The translations under genes and the position numbers were made by a program. From Lyngbya aestuarii BL J (GTDB taxonomy: Bacteria; Cyanobacteriota; Cyanobacteriia; Cyanobacteriales; Microcoleaceae): a stretch of DNA of 64,000 nucleotides. Positions within the stretch are counted from its first letter, which is position 1. Each line of letters starts with the position of its first letter. The stretch lies in NCBI RefSeq assembly GCF_000478195.2, contig NZ_AUZM01000028.1, positions 1-64,000 of the forward strand. The letters are read 5' to 3'. Of this stretch, positions 18,337-26,886 are shown in pieces. A model generated the notes under the pieces. The model searched no databases, had not been told where the DNA came from, and worked only from the letters and a program-made list of their open reading frames with translations.

Positions 18337-19278
18337 TTAACCCAATAAATTTTGTTCAAAATCTGTCGGAGGTTTGGCGAGAGTATAGGTTTGAGTTTCG
18401 TTAGCGATCCGGGTGCGAATATGAGCGGGAGTTTGCAGAATTCCCAGGAGTGTAATTCCATCTAACATTTTGAATTCTTGGGTGGTTTTTTCAGCTAATA
18501 AGCGTTCAATTTCTTCTGGATTGGGTTGAGGGTTAATCTCGTTTTCAGAGGCTAAAATAAACCCCCAAGCTTCACCAAAACTGGGAACATGACTGCTATA
18601 AGGATGAATGCTCGAAAAGACTTGACTGAGGGTTTTGGCTAGACGGGCATGAAATTTTATTCTCAGCACAGAAGTCGATCCCGCTTGTACCCCTAAAACA
18701 CCTCCTGGAGTTAACAAATCACGCAATTGTTGATAATATTCTTGAGTGAATAACCGAAAAGATGGCCCGGATTCGACGGGTTCAGAAAGATCAGAAATAA
18801 TCACATCCCAAGGGTGTTTAATTTTATTCAAATATTCAAAAGCATCTCCAATAATAAGTTCAACTCGAGGATCATCAAAAGTATTCGCATTCATTTCCGG
18901 TAAATACTGACGACAAGCCTCGACAACTTCCCCATCAATATCAATCATCATCACTTTTTCAACGGTTTTCCAGCGCAAAACTTCCCGTAACGTCGCACCT
19001 TCACCCCCTCCCAAAATCAGAACTGTTCGAGGTTCACCCTGATAAATCATAGCCGGATGAACAAGGGGTTCGTGATAGAGAAATTCATCGCCAGTGGTTG
19101 ACTGTAACTTCCCATCTAAAACTAAGGCTTTGCCATAGGTATCCGTTTCGACAACATACATTTGTTGATAGGGAGTCTGTTTGCAGGTGAGAATACGAGT
19201 GATCCCATGAGCGTAGAGATCCCAAGGGGTAAGATAATCACTTAACCAAAGATCGGCGTTAATTTGACTACCAGCCAT
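18337..19278 (-). CDS. speE: Spermidine synthase-like polyamine aminopropyltransferase
   Basis: The enzyme transfers an aminopropyl group from decarboxylated S-adenosylmethionine to putrescine or a related amine. The 313-residue protein has the Rossmann-type nucleotide site LILGGGEGATLREVLRW (about 86-102), the acidic DID motif (MMIDIDGEVVEACR) and the D-x-x-E segment IISDLSEPVESGP. Standard spermidine synthases have DxTDP at the last site, so here SDLSEP suggests a variant substrate; agmatine or another amine are possibilities. Start ATG at 19278. Confidence 0.85.
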   Translation of the reverse strand: MAGSQINADLWLSDYLTPWDLYAHGITRILTCKQTPYQQMYVVETDTYGKALVLDGKLQSTTGDEFLYHEPLVHPAMIYQGEPRTVLILGGGEGATLREVLRWKTVEKVMMIDIDGEVVEACRQYLPEMNANTFDDPRVELIIGDAFEYLNKIKHPWDVIISDLSEPVESGPSFRLFTQEYYQQLRDLLTPGGVLGVQAGSTSVLRIKFHARLAKTLSQVFSSIHPYSSHVPSFGEAWGFILASENEINPQPNPEEIERLLAEKTTQEFKMLDGITLLGILQTPAHIRTRIANETQTYTLAKPPTDFEQNLLG

Positions 19279-19413
19279 GAAACTCCTTAATTTGAATTGA
19301 TGAGTTTTGAGAGATTCACCCCTTATTTTTTATCATACAAACACCAAAAAAGGACAGAAATATTTTCCGTCCCTAATATTATAATTCTAGTCTAAGCAAG
19401 ATTTCGGAATTCT

Positions 19414-19884
19414 CTATTCACCTGACCAGCTTACCCAATCATGGGAAACCCCCACACAACACATTCCTTGGTTCAATTCAGCTTCGTTGATATTGGCGTT
19501 GGTTAAATCTGCGCCACTGAGTTCTACATCAGTTAGAATTGCACCAATTAAGTCAGCGTTGGTTAAGTTGGCGCTGCGAAGATCTGCACGGGTGAGGTTA
19601 ACTCGTCCCATATTTGCTTCAATTAAACTCGCTCCAATTAAGTTCACTTGACTAAGATTTGCACTGCGTAAATCAGCTTTATTCAAATCAGCATCGGTTA
19701 AATTTGCTTGACTTAAATCGGTTCCGCTTAAATTCGCACCACTGAGATCCGCACCACTAAGATCCGCTCGACTTAAATTCAGTTGACTGAGATCAACTCC
19801 ACTTAAATTAACACCATGTAAACAAATCCCCGGAAAGTTTTTCTCACCAGCATCGATCCAGCTTAAGAATTGATTCGTATTCAT
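19414..19884 (-). CDS. Pentapeptide repeat protein
   Basis: A 156-residue protein, of which about residues 20-135 are A(D/N)LSx pentapeptide repeats (for example SGADLSGANLSGTDLSQAN). Such repeats fold as a right-handed square beta-helix. They are abundant in cyanobacteria, and the role of this one is unknown. The short N-terminal MNTNQFLSWIDAGEKNFPG cap is non-repetitive. Confidence 0.93.
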   Translation of the reverse strand: MNTNQFLSWIDAGEKNFPGICLHGVNLSGVDLSQLNLSRADLSGADLSGANLSGTDLSQANLTDADLNKADLRSANLSQVNLIGASLIEANMGRVNLTRADLRSANLTNADLIGAILTDVELSGADLTNANINEAELNQGMCCVGVSHDWVSWSGE

Positions 19885-20418
19885 TTGTTAAAACTCCAAT
19901 TGTGTTGAGATGTTTTCTCTGATTTTTTCTCGAACTTATAATTCCATTGAGCATTGTTGAGGTTGAATAAAGAAACTGTTTAAATCTGCTTGAGTCAAAA
20001 CCAGGTCGAAAAGTTCAATCCGTCAAAATGCTCACTAGATTTTACTTGAAACCTTGATTATGCTCTGAAAATGGGCTAAAAGATACCAATCAAGATCACA
20101 AAGGTGAATACACACAACAACAGGATAAAAGCTATTAAAAAGCCGATTACGGTATTGTCGTGTTCTGTTGTATGGGTTTGATGAGCGATCGTTAGGATAC
20201 TCCTAATTTGATAGTAGCTCTATATTCTGTTAGCGTAGAAAATTAATTCGGTTAGGTTGGGTTTTCTTTAGATTAAATTAATGTTTATGAGATAAAACTT
20301 TATATTATCTAGAGTTTCAAGTATAGATACTTAGGGTTTTTGGAGAAAATACTTCACTAAAATTTACAGAAAAGATGAGGTTTAAAAAAATGTTCTAAAT
20401 TTAGAGACGTTTGAGGAG
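19885..20418. other. Gene-poor region with a possible tiny membrane-protein frame
   Basis: No standard gene is called. On the minus strand, the open frame 20219 to 20076 encodes a hydrophilic start (IAHQTHTTEHDNTV) followed by one hydrophobic helix (VIGFLIAFILLLCVFTFVIL) and a stop at 20078-20076. AGGAG lies at about 20204-20200, 7 bases before an in-frame ACG at 20192-20190, but no ATG, GTG or TTG is in frame. The rest (20220-20418) is AT-rich and shows nothing recognisable. Confidence 0.35.
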
Positions 20419-21069
20419 CTAAGGAACTTTGGCTTTTTCTTCTTGCAGTTTTTTTACTAATAAATGAACTTTTGTAGAAGGATTAGCATGAACTTGACCC
20501 ATTTCTTGCTGTTCTTTTTCTAAACGTTCAGCGTTTTCAATCGCTTGATTAAGTTTATCCTTTAGTAAATTGTAGTAGTCTTGAGATTTCTCATAATTTG
20601 TTGTTTTATTGACTGAGCTTGTATTGACTAACTCTCTTTGAACTTGAGTTTCAACCTCCGAACAATTTTGAAATGAACGAGTTGTAAATCTAAAATGTAA
20701 GAGTAGCCAAATTTCAAAACAGGGAATAGAGGTTATAGAGTCTTCAAAACCATAATCTTGTGCTTTTTTAATAGCTTGTTCATACTTTTCTGGTTTATTG
20801 TCATGGTCAAATACACAAAAAATTTCATCTGGTTTTGATGTCATTTGATTTTGATAAGAATTAGCTTTCTCTACAATTTGACAAGGATCACCACCCGAAC
20901 CCGAATGTAATTTAATTTCAGTCGTTGGTAGTCTAAGTTCTGCTTTAAGATCGTTAAAATAATTATATTCTGTCTCCTTTCCTTCTACAACAATCAAAAT
21001 AAGCTTTCTGGGTTTTCGTTGTCCACGATTTCTCTTTAATTTATCTGTAGATTTCCCCCGTCGTGACAT
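20419..21069 (-). CDS. RloB-like TOPRIM-type protein of a putative defence pair
   Basis: A 216-residue protein of the RloB family, whose members look like TOPRIM-fold nucleases. Visible motifs are the Glu motif LILIVVEGKETEYNYF (Glu29) and the acidic pair FDHD (Asp88, Asp90), in the order expected for a TOPRIM site. The Arg/Lys-rich N-terminus is common in the family. It is 2 bases downstream of an AAA ATPase gene and therefore translated with it. RloA/RloB pairs occur in restriction islands, and the lactococcal AbiL abortive infection system is of this type. Function here is inferred. Confidence 0.85.
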   Translation of the reverse strand: MSRRGKSTDKLKRNRGQRKPRKLILIVVEGKETEYNYFNDLKAELRLPTTEIKLHSGSGGDPCQIVEKANSYQNQMTSKPDEIFCVFDHDNKPEKYEQAIKKAQDYGFEDSITSIPCFEIWLLLHFRFTTRSFQNCSEVETQVQRELVNTSSVNKTTNYEKSQDYYNLLKDKLNQAIENAERLEKEQQEMGQVHANPSTKVHLLVKKLQEEKAKVP

Positions 21070-21071
21070 GA

Positions 21072-22412
21072 TTAAAAACTAAACCCTCCAATAAATGGAA
21101 TGGCTCCATATCGACCTAATAAATAACCAGTTTGTAGAGATTCATCTTCTTTGGGCTGAAATTCAAGTAGAGAATATAAGCGAGTGATGCTCATCTTTTC
21201 TTTTTCAACAAACCAAACTTGATCTTGTCTAAATAAGTCATCGCACAAAAATGTTGTATCGTGAGTTGTAAAAATAAGTTGAGCATTATTTTTATTGATC
21301 TCTGGATTGTTAAACATTTTTACTAAAAATCTTGATAATATTGGATGTAAACTGCTCTCCATTTCATCAATAACCAATATTTCTCCCCTTTCTAGAACGG
21401 TTAACCATAGTCCTCCTATCTCAAATAAGCGTTGTGTTCCTTTTGATTCATGTTCCACCATGTAGAATTCTCTTTCTTCATCAGAATCTACCATCTTATG
21501 GCTTGTGATAATGTCTAATTGCACACGGCTATTCTGTTTGTATAATAATTCATCTCCTTCAGTTTCACTAACACTAGCTCGTGGAATAATCTTAATAGAA
21601 CTTTTTTCTGTTAGTAATATCAAATTTTCTTTTACTCTAAAGTCTGAAATTCCAAGATCTGCTTTTTGTAAAAAATTGACAATTTCCTTGCGAAAAACAT
21701 GATCTTCTAAGCTTCTTGCTGCTGTATATCCCCCACCGGGAAAGCTTGGACTGAAAATATTAAACTGATCTTCATTAAAGTTATCTCCAAACCAATTATA
21801 TATTTTCTCTAACTGAGGATGACTATTTTGAGCCGCATGAGATAAGAATAAAGAATTACGACGAACTAAATTTTTAATGAGTCTGTTTTCTTCTGATAGA
21901 TCTAGATATTCTCCAAATTTCCAGTTATACTGTTTATAGTCTGGTTTTAATTCGCGATGATCGGGGATAAAATTTCGCTCATACAAATTTTGTTGTTCAT
22001 TGTCAAAATAAGCGATTAACCATTCTTCATAAATTCTTTCTTGATCTAGAGAAATTCCAAACTCGTAACGAACTTCTTCACAGATAAAGATTAACTCAAA
22101 TAATGTTGGTTTTTGGTTGGATTCTGTATCTAATCTAAATGATTCTATGGGTAGCTTATCTCGACTCCCGCCCATTCCTTTCGCGGATTGTAAGACAATA
22201 TTTTCCAGGGTATACATCGCTCTAACTAAATTACTCTTTCCGGCTGCATTTGGCCCGTAGATTACAGCACTTTTGAGTAAACGAATTTCCTCATTTCCCG
22301 GAACAGCAAAAGTATTTTTGGGTAGCGTTTCTATATCCTCTGACGCTACCATACTGAACGTTATTTTTTCTCGAATTGAACGATAATTTTCTACACTAAA
22401 TTGAATTAACAT
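21072..22412 (-). CDS. AAA family ATPase (RloA/AbiLi-like) of a putative defence pair
   Basis: A 446-residue SMC/OLD-type ATPase. Walker A is GPNAAGKS (residues 53-60), Walker B is ILVIDEMESSLHP (about 340-352), and a switch histidine follows in IFTTHD (about 385). This is the AAA_15/AAA_21 type found in anti-phage pairs. In such systems the ATPase regulates the partner nuclease. It is upstream of and almost touching the RloB gene, and 42 bases downstream of the DUF3082 gene, at the end of a same-strand run starting with rsmA. The sequence is more AT-rich than its neighbours, suggesting transfer. Confidence 0.88.
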   Translation of the reverse strand: MLIQFSVENYRSIREKITFSMVASEDIETLPKNTFAVPGNEEIRLLKSAVIYGPNAAGKSNLVRAMYTLENIVLQSAKGMGGSRDKLPIESFRLDTESNQKPTLFELIFICEEVRYEFGISLDQERIYEEWLIAYFDNEQQNLYERNFIPDHRELKPDYKQYNWKFGEYLDLSEENRLIKNLVRRNSLFLSHAAQNSHPQLEKIYNWFGDNFNEDQFNIFSPSFPGGGYTAARSLEDHVFRKEIVNFLQKADLGISDFRVKENLILLTEKSSIKIIPRASVSETEGDELLYKQNSRVQLDIITSHKMVDSDEEREFYMVEHESKGTQRLFEIGGLWLTVLERGEILVIDEMESSLHPILSRFLVKMFNNPEINKNNAQLIFTTHDTTFLCDDLFRQDQVWFVEKEKMSITRLYSLLEFQPKEDESLQTGYLLGRYGAIPFIGGFSF

Positions 22413-22454
22413 AGTTGTTTAAAAGCTGTAAAATAGACTTGATACTTATACAGC

Positions 22455-22796
22455 TTAAGCATCAGATGAGGGGGTATCTCGTTTGAAAATACGCTGAATT
22501 GAGAGTTGAATAGCGACAAAAATTAATCCGCAGGTGAGAAAGGCAAATACACCCGTTCCCATCATACATAAACCCGTGACTAAAGTTCGCACTGTGACGG
22601 ACATTTGAACGACTGCAATATTATCGGAATGAATGGGTTTGGCGGCGTAGGTTTGGGCGACAGATTGAGTTAAAAAATACAGCGCTGTGGCAATACTACC
22701 CAAGACAGCCGCATTACTTAAACACCGAAAAGGAGTCACGCCGTCGAGGTTGTTTTTAGAAGATTCAGGGTTAGATTTAGAAGGGGATTCGCTCAT
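22455..22796 (-). CDS. DUF3082 family membrane protein
   Basis: A 113-residue protein with a hydrophilic Ser/Asn-rich N-terminus (about 20 residues) and two transmembrane segments (about 29-50 and 69-98), matching the small cyanobacterial DUF3082 family of unknown role. It sits 35 bases after ispE on the same strand, a pairing that suggests co-transcription. Confidence 0.85.
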   Translation of the reverse strand: MSESPSKSNPESSKNNLDGVTPFRCLSNAAVLGSIATALYFLTQSVAQTYAAKPIHSDNIAVVQMSVTVRTLVTGLCMMGTGVFAFLTCGLIFVAIQLSIQRIFKRDTPSSDA

Positions 22797-22831
22797 TGAT
22801 TTTTGATAAAAAATAAGGTAAACTAAGAATA

Positions 22832-23773
22832 CTAGGCTAGGGTAATTCCAGTTGAACTCAGTTGAGCCGTCCAGAAGTCTAAATCGGGATTTGCCAGTTG
22901 GTTGCGAACGGTTTCTGCTACTTCTAAAGCCTGCCGTTCGGATTCGGTTAATGCAAACACGGTAGGCCCGGAACCAGACATCATTGTACCCAATACATTT
23001 TGAGATGCAAACGCTTCTCGCAGTTGCAAAACTTCGGGATATTCGGGTAATGCCACTTTTTCTAAATCATTGTGTAGAAGTTGACCAATTTTCGCGCGAT
23101 CTCGCTGCATAATAGCCGAAACAATTCCTCCTGAGTGTACTCGTTGACGCCGACTTTGTAAATCTTCCGCCTTTCTAACGTAGGTATCGCCAAACTGAGT
23201 CCGGTAAGTTTTGTAAGCCCAAGGGGTCGAAATAGCCAAACTGCGGTATTTGGCTAACACCACAGACAAGTTATCCAAATTAACCAACGGCGAAAGCACT
23301 TCACCTCGCCCCGTTGCTAAAGCCGTTCCGCCTTTGATACAAAAGGGAATATCAGAACCAATTTGGGCGGCAAGGTCTTCTAATTCGCCCTGAGTCAGTC
23401 CCAATTTCCAGAGTAAATCTAACCCCACCAACACCGCCGCCGCATCGGTTGAACCGCCCGCCAAACCTGCTGCGACAGGGATTTGTTTATCAATTGTAAT
23501 CTCAACCCCGCCATATTGTGCCATCGCCTCGGGAAATTGTTGCGCCATCAATGCTGCCGCCCGATACGCTAAGTTCGTTTGATCGTTGGGAACTGCGGCG
23601 TGATTACATTGAACAAATATTGTATCAATTTCTATCGGCCGAATGTCAACTTTATCAGCCAGAGATATACTTTGAAGAACCATCGCCAGTTCGTGATAAC
23701 CATCAGGGCGATCACCAATAATTTCTAAGTATAAGTTAATTTTGGCAGGAGCAATCAGGGAGTAAGAACGCAT
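22832..23773 (-). CDS. ispE: 4-diphosphocytidyl-2-C-methyl-D-erythritol kinase IspE
   Basis: IspE phosphorylates CDP-methylerythritol in the MEP pathway for isoprenoids (carotenoids, phytol, quinones). The 313-residue protein has the GHMP kinase hallmarks: APAKINLYLEI at residues 8-18, the ATP-binding PVAAGLAGGSTDAAAVL, and the C-terminal MMSGSGPTVFAL. It is 17 bases downstream of rsmA, a conserved cyanobacterial pairing. Confidence 0.97.
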   Translation of the reverse strand: MRSYSLIAPAKINLYLEIIGDRPDGYHELAMVLQSISLADKVDIRPIEIDTIFVQCNHAAVPNDQTNLAYRAAALMAQQFPEAMAQYGGVEITIDKQIPVAAGLAGGSTDAAAVLVGLDLLWKLGLTQGELEDLAAQIGSDIPFCIKGGTALATGRGEVLSPLVNLDNLSVVLAKYRSLAISTPWAYKTYRTQFGDTYVRKAEDLQSRRQRVHSGGIVSAIMQRDRAKIGQLLHNDLEKVALPEYPEVLQLREAFASQNVLGTMMSGSGPTVFALTESERQALEVAETVRNQLANPDLDFWTAQLSSTGITLA

Positions 23774-23790
23774 GAGAATAAATGGGGGTT

Positions 23791-24627
23791 TTAAGAGGTT
23801 AAATGAACCAGTTGGTTACTGAGACTCACCCATTGCTCAACGCTTAAATCTTCTGCACGAGCTTGGGGATTAACTTTTAATTGTTCCAGAATTTGGGTCA
23901 ATTGATCGCGATCAATCACACTTTGTAAATTATTCCGTAACATTTTACGTTTACTGGCGAATCCCAATTTTACCGCCATTTCGAGATGTTTAGGACTTTC
24001 TGCCGGATGTTCTATAGAACGAGGACGCAACCGTACCACCGCAGAATCAACTTTGGGAGGTGGATAAAAGGCTTTGGATGGAACATCACAAATAAACTCG
24101 CATTTTGCTAAATATTGAACTCGCACCGATAACGCCCCAAAGGTTCTAGAACCTGGCCCCGCACAGAGACGTTGAGCAACCTCTTTCTGAACTAATAATA
24201 CCATTAAATCATAGGGTTGAGGATTCGGTTGGGCGATATTTCCTAAGAGTTTTTCCAGAATTGGCCCGGTAATATTGTAGGGAATATTAGCGACTACTTT
24301 ATTGGGGTTTTGAAATTGGGAAAAATCTTGTAGGTAGTCTTCTAGACGAAGGGTGAGGATATCGCCTTGTAGAAGTAGGAAGTTGTCACGTTTGCCAAAT
24401 TTTTGGACTAATTTTTTGCATAAATCTCGATCAATTTCTACAGCCAAAACAGTTTGAGCCAGTGTTAACAGACGTTCGGTTAAAATTCCCGTTCCAGGGC
24501 CAATTTCTAAAAGATGATCATCGGTTGATAATTGGGCGGCTTTGACAATTTGGTTCAAAGCTGTTGGGCTACGAAGCCAGTGTTGAGCGAATTGTTTACG
24601 AGGATAAGACATGGTGTTTTTTATCAA
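23791..24627 (-). CDS. rsmA: 16S rRNA (adenine1518/1519-N6)-dimethyltransferase RsmA (KsgA)
   Basis: RsmA dimethylates two adjacent adenosines near the 3' end of 16S rRNA during 30S subunit assembly. The 278-residue protein has the SAM site LLEIGPGTGILTERLL, the adenine-binding acidic VEIDRD, and the catalytic NIPYNITGPIL (N-x-P-Y). It begins MIKNTMSYPRKQFAQHWL; the second Met (codon 6) is an equally likely start. First gene of a run that includes ispE, DUF3082 and the RloA/RloB-like pair. Confidence 0.96.
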   Translation of the reverse strand: MIKNTMSYPRKQFAQHWLRSPTALNQIVKAAQLSTDDHLLEIGPGTGILTERLLTLAQTVLAVEIDRDLCKKLVQKFGKRDNFLLLQGDILTLRLEDYLQDFSQFQNPNKVVANIPYNITGPILEKLLGNIAQPNPQPYDLMVLLVQKEVAQRLCAGPGSRTFGALSVRVQYLAKCEFICDVPSKAFYPPPKVDSAVVRLRPRSIEHPAESPKHLEMAVKLGFASKRKMLRNNLQSVIDRDQLTQILEQLKVNPQARAEDLSVEQWVSLSNQLVHLTS

Positions 24628-24712
24628 ATTTTTGTAAAGTCTTGTATTTTCAGGAAACGAGATTCGCTAACTTGTAGTTAGACTAAAATTTTAACAAAAG
24701 GAAGTCCCTGTG

Positions 24713-25380
24713 ATGGAATATGAAATTCGTTACAAACCTGCCTTTGCTACCCTTTTTATGACCCTACAACCGGGTGACAGTATTATAGCCGAAGCGGGAG
24801 CAATGGTCGGGATGGAGGGTAAAGTTTCGATCAAGACTACGTTCTCGGGGGGATTTTTCTCTGCTTTCATTAAAAATTTATTGGGTGGAGAATCGCTATT
24901 TGTCAATACATTTACCAATAAAACGAATCAACCCTTAGAGGTCGTTCTGTCTCAGGCAACTATCGGTGATATTGTAGCAGTAGAATTGCAACGTGGACAA
25001 GAACTTTGAGATCGGAACCGGGAGCCTATATTGCCAGTAGCAAAGCCGTTAAACTGGGTGTGGGATGGGCAGGATTGGCGAGTTGGTTTGCGCGAGAAGG
25101 GTTATTTAAGCTGAAAGTAACAGGCCCGGGTTTAGTCTTTTTTGGGGCTTATGGCGGCATTACTCCAAAACAAATTACCCAAGAATTTATTGTTGATAAT
25201 GGTCATTTAGTTGCCTACGAACCGGGAATTAAAATGGGTGTTGGGTTAGCGGGAGGTTTGTTAGGCTCTCTGACTTCTGGGGAAGGATTTATTAATAAAC
25301 TTCGAGGGAATGGGGTGATATATTTACAGTCTCGCAGTATTGATGGATTAGTGAAGTTTCTCAGTCCCAAATGTCGTTAA
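24713..25380 (+). pseudogene. TIGR00266/AIM24-like protein, interrupted by a -1 frameshift
   Basis: The two halves (24713-25009 and, in the -1 frame, 25006-25380) together give one full-length TIGR00266 family protein. The first ends at IVAVELQRGQEL then TGA, and the second continues with RSEPGAYIASSKAVKLGVG. Intact relatives read without a break here. Two intact paralogues follow directly. The start is the ATG at 24713 after AAAGGAAG. A one-base deletion near 25004-25008, a sequencing error or a programmed shift could each explain it. Function of the family is unclear; the beta-rich protein resembles mitochondrial AIM24. Confidence 0.85.
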
Positions 25381-25402
25381 TTTAAACTACAGGACGCAAT
25401 TT

Positions 25403-26086
25403 ATGAAAATCAAAATTTTACAACAGCCAGACTGTGCAATTGCTCGGGTGACACTCGAAACTCGCGAAGAATTAGTTGCTGAAGCGGGTGCTATGGTGGC
25501 GATGAGCGAATCTATTAATACTAGCACAACTTTACGACAAGGAAAAGGGGGCGGAATTTTAGGCGGACTCAAACGAATGGTTGCGGGAGAATCGCTGTTT
25601 TTGAGTGTTTTTCGTTCTCCGATTTCGGGGGGAGAAGTGTTTTTAGCCCCGAAGCTGTTGGGCGATATTTTGCACTATCAAGTTGCGGGTTCGGGGTTGG
25701 TTGTACAGGCGACTTCTTATTTAGCGAGTCATTCAGATGTTGATATTGATTTAGGATTTCAAGGGTTTAAATCTTTGTTTTCGGGTGAAAATATCTTTTG
25801 GTTAGATTTGAGTGGTCAGGGAGATGTTTTGATTAACTCTTTTGGGGGAATTTATGAAGTAGATGTCAAGGATGAATATATTGTGGATACGGGTCATATT
25901 GTTGCTTTTGAAAAAACGTTAAACTTTGAAATTACTAAATCCGGTTCGAGTTGGATTGGTGCATTTTTAGGGGGAGAAGGTTTGGTTTGTCGGTTTCGAG
26001 GACAGGGAAAACTCTATTGTCAAACTCATAATTCGACGGCGTTTGGACAGTTGGTTGGGCCGCGTTTACCCGCGAAAGAAAGTTAG
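25403..26086 (+). CDS. TIGR00266/AIM24-like protein (second of three)
   Basis: A 227-residue beta-rich protein with the family landmarks LVAEAGAMVAMS, GGGILGGLKRMVAGESLFLS, YIVDTGHIVAFEKTLNFEI and FLGGEGLVCRFRGQGKLYCQT. It lies 22 bases after the frameshifted paralogue and 50 bases before the third, so all three are likely one transcript. The role is unknown. Identity between copies two and three is obvious over the whole length. Confidence 0.9.
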   Translation: MKIKILQQPDCAIARVTLETREELVAEAGAMVAMSESINTSTTLRQGKGGGILGGLKRMVAGESLFLSVFRSPISGGEVFLAPKLLGDILHYQVAGSGLVVQATSYLASHSDVDIDLGFQGFKSLFSGENIFWLDLSGQGDVLINSFGGIYEVDVKDEYIVDTGHIVAFEKTLNFEITKSGSSWIGAFLGGEGLVCRFRGQGKLYCQTHNSTAFGQLVGPRLPAKES

Positions 26087-26135
26087 GTTTTAAAATCCAA
26101 AATTGACAATTATAAAATCAATCGGGACTGAAACA

Positions 26136-26837
26136 ATGCAAAATAAAATTGCTTATCAAATTGAACATTCTCCCTCTTATGCTTCGTTGAGATTGGACTT
26201 ACAACCCAATCAAACCGTTGTGGTGGAATCCGGGGCGATGGCGGCGATGGATAGCTGTATTAAAATGCAGTCTAAAATGAAAGGCGGACTGATGAAAGGG
26301 GTGGGAAGAATGTTGAGTGGTGAGTCGCTTTTTCTGAGCGAATTTACGGCTAAAAATAAACCGGGACAGTTGTTTCTTTCTCCGGGTATTCCGGGTGATA
26401 TTCAGCATTATTATTTGAATGGAAAGGGATTGATGATTCAGTCTTCTGGGTTTGTGGCTTCTGGAAATGAGGTGAATATTGATACCAATTTTCAAGGGTT
26501 TAAAGGGTTTTTTAGTGGGGAATCTTTGTTTTTAATTCGGGCGACGGGACAAGGGGATATTTGGTTAAGTTCTTATGGGGGAATTTTAGAGATTCCGGTT
26601 GAGGGGGATTATGTTGTTGATACGGGTTATATTGTGGCGTTTGAAGATACGCTAGATTACAATGTAGAAGTGATTGGAGGTTTATCATTTAAGAACTTAA
26701 AAACCGGAATTTTGGGCGGGGAAGGGTTAGTTTGTCGCTTTCGAGGTGAAGGTAAACTTTGGATTCAATCTCGTCAATTAGTCTCACTTCTGAACTTTTT
26801 AGATCCATTCCGACCGCTCAAAAGTAGTGGAAATTAA
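26136..26837 (+). CDS. TIGR00266/AIM24-like protein (third of three)
   Basis: A 233-residue paralogue with VVESGAMAAMDS, GVGRMLSGESLFLSEF, VVDTGYIVAFEDTLDYNVE and GILGGEGLVCRFRGEGKLWIQSR. A longer frame opens at a TTG at 26103, but the homology with its neighbours starts at the ATG at 26136, which is used. The tandem set shows local duplication followed by divergence. Confidence 0.9.
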   Translation: MQNKIAYQIEHSPSYASLRLDLQPNQTVVVESGAMAAMDSCIKMQSKMKGGLMKGVGRMLSGESLFLSEFTAKNKPGQLFLSPGIPGDIQHYYLNGKGLMIQSSGFVASGNEVNIDTNFQGFKGFFSGESLFLIRATGQGDIWLSSYGGILEIPVEGDYVVDTGYIVAFEDTLDYNVEVIGGLSFKNLKTGILGGEGLVCRFRGEGKLWIQSRQLVSLLNFLDPFRPLKSSGN

Positions 26838-26886
26838 TGAGTTTTTAATTAATAGTTTTTAAAGCGTTTTAAATAAGATAGTCTCT

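Noticed and set aside
24998-25012. CTTTGA in the first TIGR00266 gene looked like a prfB-type +1 programmed frameshift site
   Set aside because: The downstream half is in the -1 frame (TTG at 25006), not +1, so the site would give the wrong reading frame.
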